Source: Effrenium voratum (lineage: Eukaryota > Sar > Dinophyceae > Suessiales > Symbiodiniaceae). From it: a stretch of DNA of 64,000 nucleotides. Positions 29,862 to 39,959 of the stretch are shown in pieces. The stretch lies in assembly GCA_963377175.1 (NCBI GenBank), contig CAUJNA010003783.1, forward strand, positions 251,004 through 315,003, in the 5' to 3' direction. Position 1 is the stretch's first letter. Each line of letters opens with the position of its first letter. The position numbers and the translations under genes were made by a program. The notes beneath the pieces are model-generated. The model saw nothing but the letters and a program-made list of their open reading frames with translations. It was not told the origin of the DNA and did no database searches.

Positions 29862-29992
29862 TTGGTAAATTGAATAATAATTTAACGGGTTACACAATAA
29901 CTAATTTTGAATTGACTTATAATGATATATGATTTTGTAAAATAAAAGTTTAGTTTAAAAGTTTTATTTTATAATATAATGTATATATTTAC
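29862..29992. other. AT-rich intergenic region
   Basis: No gene. It contains TTTAAAAGTTTTATTTTATA shortly before the next start, a possible promoter box. Confidence 0.4.
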
Positions 29993-30265
29993 ATGGATGA
30001 AGGATTAGAAAAGATTGTTAAAAAACTGAACAAGGTTTTAGAACAGAATAAGAATATTTTAGAAATCTTACAAGAAATGGAAAAGAAGAAACCATTAACA
30101 AGCAGTTATCAAAGTAAAGAAGTAGATAGAACCAATGGTGAATATAAAAATAAGAAACAAGTGTATTTAAACAAACTCAACAACAAAGAGATAAAAGAGC
30201 CGAAGTCCTCCACTATGGCATTTTATCAAATTGACTATGATGAAGATACAGGGGTTTATTCATAG
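29993..30265 (+). CDS. Coiled-coil small protein, 90 aa
   Basis: MDEGLEKIVKKLNKVLEQNK with heptad-like hydrophobics (IVKKLNKVLEQNKNILEILQ), then a basic linker and an acidic end (YDEDTGVYS). Intact. The strong coiled coil suggests oligomerisation. Function unknown. Confidence 0.6.
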   Translation: MDEGLEKIVKKLNKVLEQNKNILEILQEMEKKKPLTSSYQSKEVDRTNGEYKNKKQVYLNKLNNKEIKEPKSSTMAFYQIDYDEDTGVYS

Positions 30266-30291
30266 AGAATATTATCTAAATATCTTTAATA

Positions 30292-30378
30292 ATGAACTTA
30301 TTAGAGATGTTTAGCGGGACAGGCAGTGTTGGACTTGTTGCAAAAGCAATGGGTTTCAATGTTATTTCATTATTGTAA
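30292..30378 (+). pseudogene. Stump of a DNA methyltransferase
   Basis: Only 28 codons remain: MNLLEMFSGTGSVGLVAKAM then GFNVISLL and a stop. FSGTGSVG is motif I (SAM-binding loop) of DNA methyltransferases, best matching the 5-cytosine type, and V-I-S-L is the following strand. The catalytic region is absent. The break coincides with the start of a GC-richer 22-bp minisatellite, so a rearrangement removed the rest. Confidence 0.65.
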
Positions 30379-30391
30379 ATTAAGGGGTTAG

Positions 30392-30540
30392 ACGATGGAC
30401 ATCGTGGGATTGGGTGATGGGAAACGTGGGATTGGGTGATGGGAATCGTGGGATTGGACGATGGGAATCGTGGGATTGGACGATGGGAATCGTGGGATTG
30501 AACGATGGGAATCGTGGGATTGGATGATGGTGATAGCAAT
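30392..30540 (+). repeat. 22-bp minisatellite
   Basis: Six to seven copies of GATGGGAATCGTGGGATTGG plus two variable bases. The first two copies differ (ACATCG, AAACG). It is GC-richer than the virus and lies just after the methyltransferase stump. Confidence 0.9.
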
Positions 30541-31122
30541 TAGAACAATGGGATGGTTTAAAAAATCAAAAGGAAATAATATTTTTACAATGATAAGACG
30601 GATGATAAAATAATGAAAATAATTAAGAAGCATTGTGTAACTGAGTTAATAAGTTGAACTCAACTATAATAATACCATGTAAAGTCTTATATGTTATAAT
30701 TATACTATACTTATGGTTTGTAAAGTTTGTCTTGATTTGCTTGTCTCTTTCTTAGTGCGTTGTTTGAACTTGGTATGCTCTTTTGATTTGTTCGTGCTTT
30801 GACTGTTTTGTATTTATTTTGTTTGATGCTCTTCTGATATTTTTGTTTTTATGTTGAATTGAAATTTGTTTTTTGATTATTTTATTTGTATTTTTGTTTT
30901 TTTTGAAACTTGTTTTTTTTTTGGAAAATTTATTTTTTGAAAATTTGATTTTTGATATTTTTGTGTTTTTTTGAACAATTATTTTTTGAAAAAATATTTA
31001 TTGAACAAATATGTTTTGATAATTTAGTTTTTGTTTTTTGATTTTTTTTTAAATAAATATTTATTGAACAATTATTTATTGAAAATTTATTTTTTGAAAA
31101 AATATTTATTGAAAACATATTG
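30541..31122. other. PLV right subterminal region, no intact gene
   Basis: AT-rich. 30541-30720 has no recognisable frame. 30840-31120 is T-rich with many imperfect TTTTTTGAAAATTTATT words that grade into the TIR's inner repeats. It may be what remains of the methyltransferase gene's far side and a non-coding end region. Confidence 0.5.
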
Positions 31123-31494
31123 ATTTTTTTTGAGAGTTTATTTTTTGAGAATTTATTTTTTGAGAATTTATTGTTGATTTTTTTAATGAATAAACTTAAC
31201 CTTGCCTATCTTTTCTACCATCCAATAACCATATCCTATGAACCACCCTATACTCCTATTTCCACTCAAGCATCCTAACAATGACAAGAATGATGGAATA
31301 GAAAATGAGAAAAATGTGACTTTTTTGATGGATTTTGAGGTTGAGACTGTTATGAAATGTTTTGAGTGGAAATATGCATAATGAATAAGGATGACGATTT
31401 GAATAGTAAAAACATGGTTAAAAAATGCAGTTTTTGCGTAGGGAGGGGGCTACGCTAGGGTACCTAAAAAAGATGGGCAAGGCCCACCCTAACT
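31123..31494 (-). repeat. PLV right terminal inverted repeat
   Basis: Reverse complement of 11198-11573. It keeps a 12-base segment (AGGAGTATAG context near 31250) that the left copy lacks. It ends CCCTAACT directly before the GTAAA duplication. Confidence 0.9.
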
Positions 31495-31499
31495 GTAAA
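31495..31499. other. Right target-site duplication of the PLV (GTAAA)
   Basis: Identical to 11193-11197. Beyond it lies AAGCCGGGGCTAGTG, which repeats the host sequence found before the left end. Confidence 0.7.
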
Positions 31500-31514
31500 A
31501 AGCCGGGGCTAGTG

Positions 31515-31816
31515 AAAAAGAAACAAAAAAACACCTCAACCTAGTTTTAGAGGGGAACCGAATCGGTGGTTTGGTTTAGGGTGTGGTTTCCCATTATCCT
31601 CCAAGAAGAAAAAGGACTTCAAATCCCACGCCCAATTCAAACCACTTGGGGGTAACCTGAGGAAGGCTGATTCTTGACTTCGGACATGTGAGATGACGAC
31701 GCAGTTCACCTGTAATGGTAGGTATGACGACAATCCGGTTCCATGGAAGCTCCCGAATGGACCCCTTTGAAGGCCAGTTGAGGGAGCTTCTGGCTGTTAG
31801 CCTGAGGGAGTGTAAG
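31515..31816. other. Host non-coding DNA
   Basis: No gene recognised; host composition resumes at once after the target duplication. Confidence 0.4.
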
Positions 31817-31960
31817 GTTGACCTCATATGAATCAACCAGCCAGTTTATTAGGGGGGTGCTTCTCCCTGGGTGAAATGTGGGGAATCGGACCACTTTGGA
31901 GGGGCCCAAATCCAGCCCCCTATCGATAAACTGGTTGGTTGAAATTCATATGGGGTCAAC
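31817..31960 (+). repeat. MITE-like hairpin repeat, family D copy 1
   Basis: Ends GTTGACCTCATATGAATCAA and TTCATATGGGGTCAAC are inverted, extended by CAACCAG/CTGGTTG. The core has GTGGGGAATCGGACCACTTT, the same core that is tandemly amplified at 60.7-61.4 kb. Confidence 0.75.
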
Positions 31961-32412
31961 AATATCACAAATGAAGGCTTCCCTCAAAGTTTGGGAAACC
32001 TCCGGCCACACTCGGACTCTAGAGGTGTGATTTGGGCTTGGTTTTTCCTTCACGAGATCAGGTGTCACAAGGGGAACCTTCAAGACCGGGCTAGGGCTTT
32101 AGGTTTCCCAACGAAGCTTTTTTGACGAAATGTGTTTGACAGGATAGCCATACATGGCATCTTCAGGTTGCCATGTTTTGGTAATTTGGGACACGCAGTG
32201 AGTGCGCAGTAACCATGGAAGGGCAGAAGTGATGAGCAACGACCCGAACCCCCGTCCTAAACTGAAGTGTGCTTTGGGTGATTTTGGATTTGTCCCCACT
32301 GGTTTCACAGGGAAATGGAGTCTTGTATATACTACGGAACTCCGTTGTTTGAGGACCTCCGAAATTCAGACTACGCGAAGCCTTGATCCCAAGCATGGCT
32401 CGGTACTTAGGC
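31961..32412. other. Host non-coding DNA
   Basis: No gene recognised. Confidence 0.35.
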
Positions 32413-32520
32413 AGTCTGGGAGTTAGCTAAGTGGTTAGTAACACTGGTTGCAAACCACTTGCTGTAGCATGGCTGTAAGTCCCCTTTAACCAGGGTTACT
32501 TCCCACTCAGCTAACTCCAA
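32413..32520. repeat. Hairpin-ended short repeat
   Basis: GGGAGTTAGCTAAGTGG at one end and CCCACTCAGCTAACTCC at the other are complementary; inner GTAACACTGGTT pairs with AACCAGGGTTAC. The inner sequence, inverted, matches 43088-43120. It looks like a MITE; it lacks a proper tRNA fold. Confidence 0.6.
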
Positions 32521-33794
32521 GACCATCTAAGTGTGGAACCATTTTTCTGGATTTTTTGAGTTTCCGACTTGTTACCTGACCCGCTCTTGTTGAAAGCCAT
32601 CGGACCCCGTTCGGCTTGGAGGCTTGACTGTGCAGGTGAGTATTCTTGGATGACATCACAGCCCACACACATTGCTACGGTGAGGCCGGAAGGAACTCAC
32701 CTTCGCGAGTAGTGGTTCCTTAGGCTCGGCCAAGGTTTTGGGATCTTTCCCAAAGAACGTGCGATGAACAGCTTGCTTGACCAGATGTGGTTGTTTGGGA
32801 AACCCCCAAACGAATCAGGGGCATGTAAAAAAGGGCCCTTGCCCTCGTTTGTGCGAAGTTCTCAATTCACCTATTGGTGTCGTCTTTTTCAGGTCTTTAT
32901 GTTTTTGCCTGTTGGTTGCCCTCAAACAATCGGTTTAAAACAGGGTATACCCTAGCTAGCTCTTGACTGCTTTTTTGGGAAAGTTAATGTTTCCCAAGTG
33001 ACGCAAGTTTTCAGGGATCAAACGGCAGTTTTGCGGTGTCCAAATCTGGCTTGGGCACATATTTGAAGGATAAAGAGGACCAAGCCACATAATGACAGTC
33101 ATGAGCGAACAAGAAGCTGCAAGAATTAACTCGTGTTTGTGTTTTTGTTGCAGCCAACAAAAACACCTACAAGAAGGTGATTGCCACCCTTTCGCAGCAA
33201 TTATTTGGGCCCTGAAACACCGTTTGTGCAGGTTTCCCAAACCATCTCTGGTCAAACACATTTCAGCATAAATTGGGATTTCTCAACCCAGAAATGGGTA
33301 GGTTTCTTTTGGTTTCCCTGCAACCCGCTCTTTTTTGTGGTTCCCGGCTTTGGATAATTTTCCCATAAGACGGGCTGTTTGTGAAACCGCCTAGCAAGCA
33401 TTGGAGGCCGGGCAAGTGGCTTCAAGATCTGCCAACAGAGGTGAGTGTTTTGTAATCGTCCACGTGGTTAAGAATACTTTTTCCCCCGTTGGTTTTTTGA
33501 AGGGAATCGATTTCACGACTGGACATCTTGTTTGATTCTTGTTGAGGGGACTAAAAGCAAATGGAGGTATGGGGGTGTTTACGGGTAGATTGGATTTTCC
33601 CAAGGCGCGCCCATTGTTTGCTGAAAGGACCAAGGGGCTGTTGAACCCTTAGGGTTCACAGCTTGGCCCTGAAAGGTGCGCCACGTTCGGGACTGAAATG
33701 GGTTCAAAGCTTTGAAGGGGGGGTACATTTTTGGTTAGGGCCGCCTAATTTGAGGGACACCCCACACGAAAAGAGCCGCCCTCACTGGGGGGCT
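32521..33794. other. Host non-coding DNA
   Basis: No gene recognised; overlapping short frames on both strands have no motif. Confidence 0.35.
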
Positions 33795-33935
33795 TCATCC
33801 GGGGAATGTCCGTGCAGTAACTTCATCTTCGGCGGCTCCGCTCTCCTCCTGATCAACGACACGGTCCCATACTGGGCGGCCGGAGGAGCGGAGGTTTCTC
33901 GCCGACCGGCCGAGGAGAAGTGTCCGGAACAAAAA
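33795..33935 (+). CDS. Candidate host exon 5
   Basis: GC-rich island with + frame ECPCSNFIFGGSALLLINDT then VPYWAAGGAEVSRR and EEKCPE. Third positions are mostly C or G. Cysteines at both ends would suit the cysteine-rich protein suggested by exon 3. It is the first island after the virus and on the same strand as those before it. Confidence 0.4.
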
Positions 33936-34197
33936 AAAACAAAAAAACCTGCAAGCAATACTGAGAGCCAGCAAATATTCGCGGTGTGTCCTTCATAGGG
34001 TACAGCTTGTTTATACCCCCAGACCCTGGCTTGCAAAGTAAACCATGGTTTAGACCAGCCAAGTCACAATCAAAACCCGGGTAGATGATCCGGGTAGTAA
34101 GGGACGATCCTAACCAGAAATAGCTGCGGATAGCCGCCTTCTAAATTCTTGAAGCATGATTCTGGGTAGACCATTTTAATACCGGGTTTTGATTTTG
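33936..34197. other. Host non-coding DNA
   Basis: Nothing recognised; A-run near 33930-33950. Confidence 0.3.
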
Positions 34198-34300
34198 ACT
34201 CACCTTGAGTCTCCTTCTGACCCTTCAAAAATGGTTGGTCATTGCCCAAACTTAAGGGGTTACGACGCTTTTTTCTAGAAATCATGGAGACTCGAGGTAT
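34198..34300 (-). repeat. MITE-like hairpin repeat, family A copy 4
   Basis: Inverse orientation: CTTGAGTCTCCTTCTGACCC ... AATCATGGAGACTCGAGGT. Diverged centre. Confidence 0.65.
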
Positions 34301-35306
34301 TTGAGGTTTTAGGATGCTGTGAGTTTCCCAGATGCGGGCTACGCAATCGGATTCAGAGTGTCTATTTGACGGCGGGCTCACAGAGTCAGGAGTAGACGGA
34401 GCTCACAGACTGTTTCGGACACAACGGGAAGTGTTTCAGTTTTCATGTGTCTTCCCCTGAAAAGACGGTTCACCCCAGAAGGCCCCCTTTCCTGGCTGCT
34501 TGTCTCTGAGACTGACTTCCTGAGTTCCTGGACTTTAAACTTTTTGGGAAGACCATTTTAGTCCTAGTGGTAAAGACAGAGGTCGGACTGTTGGCCGGCC
34601 AATCCACTCAGGAAGTGAGGATAGCTTGGAAGCCCTACATTCTCTTGGGTTTTTGTATTACACGCTGGGAATACCCCATTTAGGCCCATTTCCGGATAAA
34701 AGCGTGTTATTTCTGAACCATTCTGGGTCATTTCCCAAGGTGTAATCCCAGGGTGTAATACCAAAACCCTCAGATACATCCAACTGCCGGCCTTTCTGAG
34801 TCACGGGACTTGCCCAAGACGAGTCCCGACCTTCGATTTTTGGGTTTGTCTCAAAGGAGGGATGGGTACCTGCAAAATGCGCCTCCGTGTTCCTTTGGTT
34901 TCCCTTCAAACCAACCCCCAAACGGGACAACTGCTCGCGAAGTTTGCTTCTTCCCTGCTTTGAAAGGGAATCTATGGGCATATTTCTCATTCTCTTCAGA
35001 AAACATATCTTCAAGTTTCCGGACTACTGAACACCAAGTTCGGAGTCATTCCCCGCACGCGGAAGGGAGCATTGTCCGCTTTCGCTGTGGCCAAGAACAG
35101 CCCCTGAAGCTTCCTCTTTTGGCCAACCGTCCAGCCCCCGCAAAAATGCTTGGGAGAGCGGCTCACCCCGAGTTCGAGCCACCTTTTTGCCCGTGAAAGC
35201 GTCGCGGCTTTAGCGTCGCGGTTTCGGAATGTCGCCGCCCGTTTCGAGCGGAATGGGTTCCTGGCCAAGAGCCCAAGCCAGAAGCCTTGGGGTGCATTCA
35301 AAGGCA
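34301..35306. other. Host non-coding DNA
   Basis: No gene recognised. Open frames of 118-139 codons occur on both strands over 35011-35430 without motif. Confidence 0.35.
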
Positions 35307-35435
35307 TACTGTGGATGGACGAAATCCATTTCGCAACACCTAAGAAACCCTGGAATAATTCGATTCCCCTGAGAATACCAACAAACAGGGGTTTCCCATG
35401 GTTTCCACTTGCAGGATTTCCTCCATCCACAGTAG
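35307..35435 (+). repeat. MITE-like hairpin repeat, family E copy 1
   Basis: Ends ACTGTGGATGGACGAAAT and ATTTCCTCCATCCACAGT are inverted. The interior ATTCGATTCCCCTG...AATACCAA is shared with a copy at about 45132-45290. Confidence 0.7.
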
Positions 35436-36650
35436 GTCGGGGCCGCTAACCCACAAACGCAGCGGGAGCAGTGGGCTTCTGCAGTCCAAAGCCCTGACCA
35501 CAGGAACGTAGCCGGCTTGGGAAATCGGCTTCAAATCAGAAATTACCCAAAGGAAACCGAAGATTTGGGATGCAATTTATCCACCCTCAAGGAAACCCAA
35601 GTTTGGAGAATGCGTCAGGAGGCTCAAAGTTCAAGGTATGAGGTGCACGAAATCGGCCAGACTTCCTTGCCATAGCTGGTTTCTCTGAACAGACCTGATT
35701 GTTGTGATTTTTTTCTTCCTCTGATTCTCCCAAGCTTACTCTCATGTTCCTTTGCGCAGGGAGTCATGGCGCCTTGGACAGGGCTCACTACCCAAATGGT
35801 GAAGTGCAGTTGTTTCAACCCAATCACTCCGAAAGGTGGTAACACCACCTCAACAGGCAAATGCTTATTTATGAAGGATCTCCCTGTTCTCCCCTTCAAA
35901 CTTGAAACACCATCCCAACAGGATGCTTTTCCTGGACGCTCGCATCCACAGACTTGCCCAGGCCCTCCAAATGAGTTGATGGAGAGCTCCCAGAAATCGA
36001 TGGTTTCTGAGAGATATCAAATCTGCAAAGCAAATTTCAAGCGTCTACTAGGTTCGGGCTTGGAGAGATTTCCAGCGGTCAAAGTACCTCCTTTGAGTGG
36101 ATGGCTTTCGAGAGTGACCAGGGGGCAAAGTATCTCCTTTGACTTGATGGTAGTGTTGACTTTGGATTCATCCGGAGTACCGCACTGATCAATGGTGGTT
36201 CCCCTTTTAGTGAGGAAATTCTCTATTTTGTTCGGTCCTTTTGACTCGTAGGGCCCTCCGGATTAGTCCGAAGTTGACATGACTGAACACTGTGCAGGGG
36301 AAGTACTTCAGCTCGAGGATACAAGCCCTGCTAATCAAAAACCCAAGCGCCAAAAGAGAACCGCTCAAAGTGACCCACAAAACTGGTGGGCATGCAGGCC
36401 TTTTCGTCTTCAAAGACAGAAAGGCAAAAAAAGCCATAAGCACAACATGTGGAAAGTTGAAGAGACGCAACCATCAGAAGCTTGGGATCTCAGTAACCGA
36501 TCCGGCCATGGCTGAAGCTTCGCCCGTGGGTTTGGTGGCCGCGGCTGACTTGCCTCAGGAGTCACCGACTGCGGCGCTGATTGTCAGGGCTCCCACAGCT
36601 CGGAAGTGGAGCCGGGCGGGATGAACCCAGATTTGAGCACTGGGATATAT
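35436..36650 (+). other. Host DNA with one possible coding stretch at 36292-36624
   Basis: Mostly nothing recognised. An open frame of 110 codons at 36292-36624 reads REPLKVTHKTGGHAGLFVF, KRRNHQKLGISVTDPAMAEA and an Ala/Pro-rich end. It has no domain I can name and no strong codon bias, so it is only noted. Confidence 0.25.
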
Positions 36651-36654
36651 AACG

Positions 36655-36656
36655 AA

Positions 36657-36687
<31 letters not shown>

Positions 36688-36820
36688 TGTATGTTTTTTT
36701 TTTTTCTTTTTTTTTTTTTTAAATATATTTACATGTTTTCCACCTTTTTTTTTAAAAAAAAAAAAGAAAAAAACATAATATATATATATATATATTTACA
36801 TATACACATGTATATTTTTG
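36655..36820. repeat. AT microsatellites and T/A runs
   Basis: (AT)n at about 36655-36680 and 36778-36796 with long T and A runs between. Confidence 0.9.
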
Positions 36821-36979
36821 GTTTTTCACCAGCCAAGTGGTGCGTTGTGCGGCTTACAGCTGGTTTCAAGTTGCGGGTGCATTGGACATGGGTCTTCGGA
36901 CTTCGGCCTCGGGACGCGGCCCTAAAATGGCGATCGAAGAATCGAAGCAGACGGTCGACGTCGCGGATCGCATACCGGA

Positions 36980-37075
36980 CCTAGGAGTCTCCGTGACCCT
37001 TTAAAAATGGTGGGTCATTACCCAAAATTAGGAGGTTATGAGCCCTTTTTCTGGGGGTCATGGAGACTCCAGGTA
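36980..37075 (-). repeat. MITE-like hairpin repeat, family A copy 5
   Basis: CCTAGGAGTCTCCGTGACCC ... GGTCATGGAGACTCCAGGT; clear inverted ends, in inverse orientation to the 3026 copy. Confidence 0.7.
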
Positions 37076-37560
37076 GAATCGCTAGTGCTAGAAACGCATG
37101 CTTGGGCAGCCACCTTGAGAAACAGGCCGTTAAAAGGCTGTGGGGCTTTCTGCTTGCTAGCTCCAGAATCGCTGGAAGGCACAGTCCATGGATTTTGTTT
37201 TTTGAGACGAAACAGCCTGCAAACGGTTGTGGCTTTCCGCTTTTGAACGGGGTCATTGAACTGGTCTATCACAACGGAGCTCAGGGCACCTGAAAGGATC
37301 GCCCGAAGCCGTCTTGGGCTTTCTGGATTTGTTTGGTTCCGGTTCCCAAGAATGAGTAACGCAAACTGAACCATCCAACTGGCACTTTCCTTCCTGCCCA
37401 AAACTTTGCTTTCCAAAAACCAACAAGGCATGTCGATGAGGCTATCGACGGCTTAGTCTGGGTGATAGCACGATCCCAAAAGACCCCTATTTTGGATAAC
37501 AAGGATCCAAACCCACCCTCCCCCCTGAAGTTGGGCTGAATCCCCTCATTTTGGTTTCAT
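37076..37560. other. Host non-coding DNA
   Basis: No gene recognised. Confidence 0.35.
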
Positions 37561-37696
37561 CCCCTTGCTTTCCCAAATCTACCGCCGGGAATCTGTAAAA
37601 CCAGGGGACCCGTTGAACGGGTTCTTGTCCCCTTGCTTTCCCAAATCTACCGCCGGGAATCTGTAAAACCAGGGGACCCGTTGAACGGGTTCTTGT
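37561..37696 (+). repeat. Perfect 68-bp tandem duplication
   Basis: Two identical 68-bp copies beginning CCCCTTGCTTTCCCAAATCT and ending GAACGGGTTCTTGT (37561-37628, 37629-37696). Recent duplication or assembly artefact. Confidence 0.9.
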
Positions 37697-37852
37697 CCAA
37701 ACCGGTTTCGATCGCTAGCACCCAAGGACAATGTGTTTTTCGCATCCGAAATCCGAGAGGAGCCCATGTGTGATCGAACCGGCCCAAGTACCATCCTTGA
37801 CCCGACGCAATGCTTCGGGAGGCAGGGCTTTTGGCTGTGAGGTGAAGCCTAC

Positions 37853-37915
37853 CCGGAGTGCGCGGGCATCATGTACAACGTCATCACCGGCGGCTGCAGT
37901 TGGCTGCAGGCGGAA
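37853..37915 (+). CDS. Candidate host exon 6
   Basis: Short GC-rich island; + frame ECAGIMYNVITGGCSWLQ with C/G third positions and two cysteines. Borders uncertain. Confidence 0.3.
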
Positions 37916-38049
37916 ACTCAAAGGATTCATTTTGGTATCGACGCGGGTGGCCCCAAGGACGCCCCCGTTCTCTACAGATGCTGGTTTGAGTTCCATGTTT
38001 GCAGTGTAAAGAAGGCCAGGACGCCAAGGGAGCTGCAAAGGATGTGGCC

Positions 38050-38130
38050 TAGCGTCGGGGGGGTGGAGCGGGTGGGGGGGTGAGAGGGTGGGGGGGTGGG
38101 GGGGTGGGAGAGTGGGAGGGTGTCGGGAGG
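38050..38130. repeat. G-rich GTGGGGGGGTGAGAG repeat
   Basis: Imperfect tandem repeats of (T/A)GGGGGGGTG and GGGAGAGTG. The G-run pattern could form quadruplexes on the + strand. Confidence 0.8.
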
Positions 38131-38354
38131 TGCTCACAACTGAAACATGTTCCTTGTGCAGCGGCGCTTGGAATAGGTAGAAAGTAGTAGCGCTGGTTTC
38201 AAGGGAAACCATAAGGAAAAACTCCATTGTTGGGGTCCCCCTATTTTGACACATGCCCCTATCCTCCATCCTCCCAATCGGAAGTGAACAAACTGAGACA
38301 ACCGCCCACGCGGTTTGGCTGTGTGATTCAACTTGTTCGTTTTCAAGCGATCAA

Positions 38355-38475
38355 AAGACACAAAGACACACACACACACAGACTTATGAAACCTACAAAA
38401 ACACAAACACACACACACACATGTACATATATCTACCTATCTCTATATATATATATATACATTAAGTGTATATAT
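38355..38475. repeat. CA and TA microsatellites
   Basis: (CA)n patches at 38358-38420 followed by (TA)n at 38440-38460. Confidence 0.85.
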
Positions 38476-39959
38476 TTGCACACTGACATGATATAGAGAT
38501 GGATGTCTCGGACTATTGCAGAAGATCTTATGGTGGCATGTCCAAACTCAAACTGGAAAGGCCAAGACGAAGGGTCTCAGGAAAAACAAGAAGGAGCAGG
38601 GGTAAAAGAACCCTGAGAAGCACCAACTAGTTTTTTCGGGCAACTGGGTGTTGCTCATTTCATGGATTTCGGACCGCAGGGAAGCCAAGTCTGAAGCCCT
38701 CGCCATAGGGGATCACTACTCAGTTGTTCAGTGGCACCAATTATTTTTCCTTTTTTTTTGGTGACATCCCCCGCAAAAAATGGTCCAAGCCCCCCCAAAA
38801 AATCGGGTTCCCTCTTTTCTCCAGGGTCACTGAACAACTGAGACGATTTTGAGAACCCAACTGGTTCCAATGGAAGCCTTCACATCCCCGCTAGGGCAGG
38901 TCCACACAGAAATCGGGATTTGTGTCAGACAGAAACGGGCGCCAAAAGCAAAAGATGTTGGATCGAGTTCCTCCAATGTTTGCCAATCAGTTCTTTGATC
39001 AGTTCCTCAAAAAAAATGATCAGTTCCTCAATATTTTGATCAGTTTTCTGTTTTGCCAATCGTAAAACGGGAGCCCTCAAACAGAATCACGGCCCGACTC
39101 CCTTGGGTCAGGCCAATGCGAGCACACTTACGCCCATCCCAGACTACCGGAGTTGGCTCTATTGGAAGCAGGCGTGCCGTTTCGTGCAGAGAAGTCAGGA
39201 ATGACTTGCTTCAAATGCCTTGCTTCAAAGTCTTTGGTTCATGTGTCCCTTGCTTCAATTGGTCAGCTTGCTTTATGCCGGCGATTTCTTCAAACAAACC
39301 GCGCGGCGCGGGGGGGGGGGGGGTTTTGAGTGCAGCCTTTTGTTGATTGGCTTGGGAACCCCCAAAGGAAGCCGCCCAGTTTCCAGGTACGTGTTGTTCA
39401 TTTCACGCGGCTTCTCCCCTTGGCCACAGGACCATGTCATTGCCTTTGGGTTGGATCGTGTCAGAGTTGCCGGTGGTTACAACTGCCAAGCTGAATCGAT
39501 CGACCAGATTTGAACTGTTGGTTTCCCAATGTGCAGGTTGGCAAGTGAGGCCCTGACAAAATGAATGCGCGGAGTAATCACTCAACGGGTTCAAACTCCA
39601 CCTCGCACTTTTGTGGGTTTTGAAGGGAACATGCAACTTCACCATTTCTCTCCTGTTTACGAAGCACCCCTTGTTTGATCTTTGGAGCAGACCTTTGCCT
39701 TGAAAATAGCTCCTTTCCCCAGCAAAAGAACAGCTTCTGGGCTGAAAGATCAACCTGGCAAAGACACAACTCCGGAAAGTGGGCCGGTTTGCACGCTGGC
39801 AGCGCCTAGTCCGTTCGAAGATTTGCGCGCCCCAAACAAAAGCTGAAGGGGACCATGACGAACCGATCAAGGCCCGCCGTCTCACTGCCTATTTTTTGGT
39901 GTGATTGTACCGATTCGGGGGTAAAACGAGCGAAGCCCATGATCTAGGTCCTTTACTTG
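38476..39959. other. Host non-coding DNA
   Basis: No gene recognised. A short ATCAGTTCCTCAA direct repeat at 38998-39035 and a 16-base G run near 39308-39323. Confidence 0.35.

Larger units (their letters stand above)
11198..31494. mobile_element. Endogenous Polinton-like virus, 20,297 bp, degraded
   Basis: Defined by long terminal inverted repeats, a target duplication, a sharp shift to AT-rich DNA, and a coherent viral gene set: rve integrase, double jelly-roll capsid, penton, FtsK/HerA ATPase, lipase, S74 fibre and replicase-helicase. Size, TIRs, integrase and morphogenesis genes place it with Polinton-like viruses, virophages and Mavericks. The SF1-helicase replicase and the lipase favour the PLV side. 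An adenain-like protease was not found. About a dozen genes carry stops or frameshifts, so it is a resident, probably non-functional provirus. Confidence 0.92.

Noticed and set aside
30392..30540. CRISPR array
   Set aside because: 22-bp units are contiguous with no spacers, in a eukaryotic context.
30388..30633. Repeat protein encoded opposite the 22-bp minisatellite
   Set aside because: The unit length is not a multiple of three, so the open frame is a by-product of the repeat.
11198..31494. Retrovirus or LTR retroelement (because of the rve integrase)
   Set aside because: The ends are inverted, not direct, no reverse transcriptase or gag was seen, and capsid and packaging ATPase genes are of the PLV type.
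32413..32520. tRNA or tRNA-derived SINE (GGGAGTTAGCTAAGTGGTTAG resembles a D-arm/A box)
   Set aside because: There is no T-loop GTTCxAxxC at the right distance, no anticodon arm, and the ends pair as one long hairpin; a MITE-like repeat explains it better.
39301..39323. Poly-G runs (also near 47.0, 50.85, 54.05 and 57.38 kb) as regulatory quadruplexes
   Set aside because: They sit in T-run/G-run junctions of dispersed repeats with no gene context; run lengths may also be assembly artefacts.
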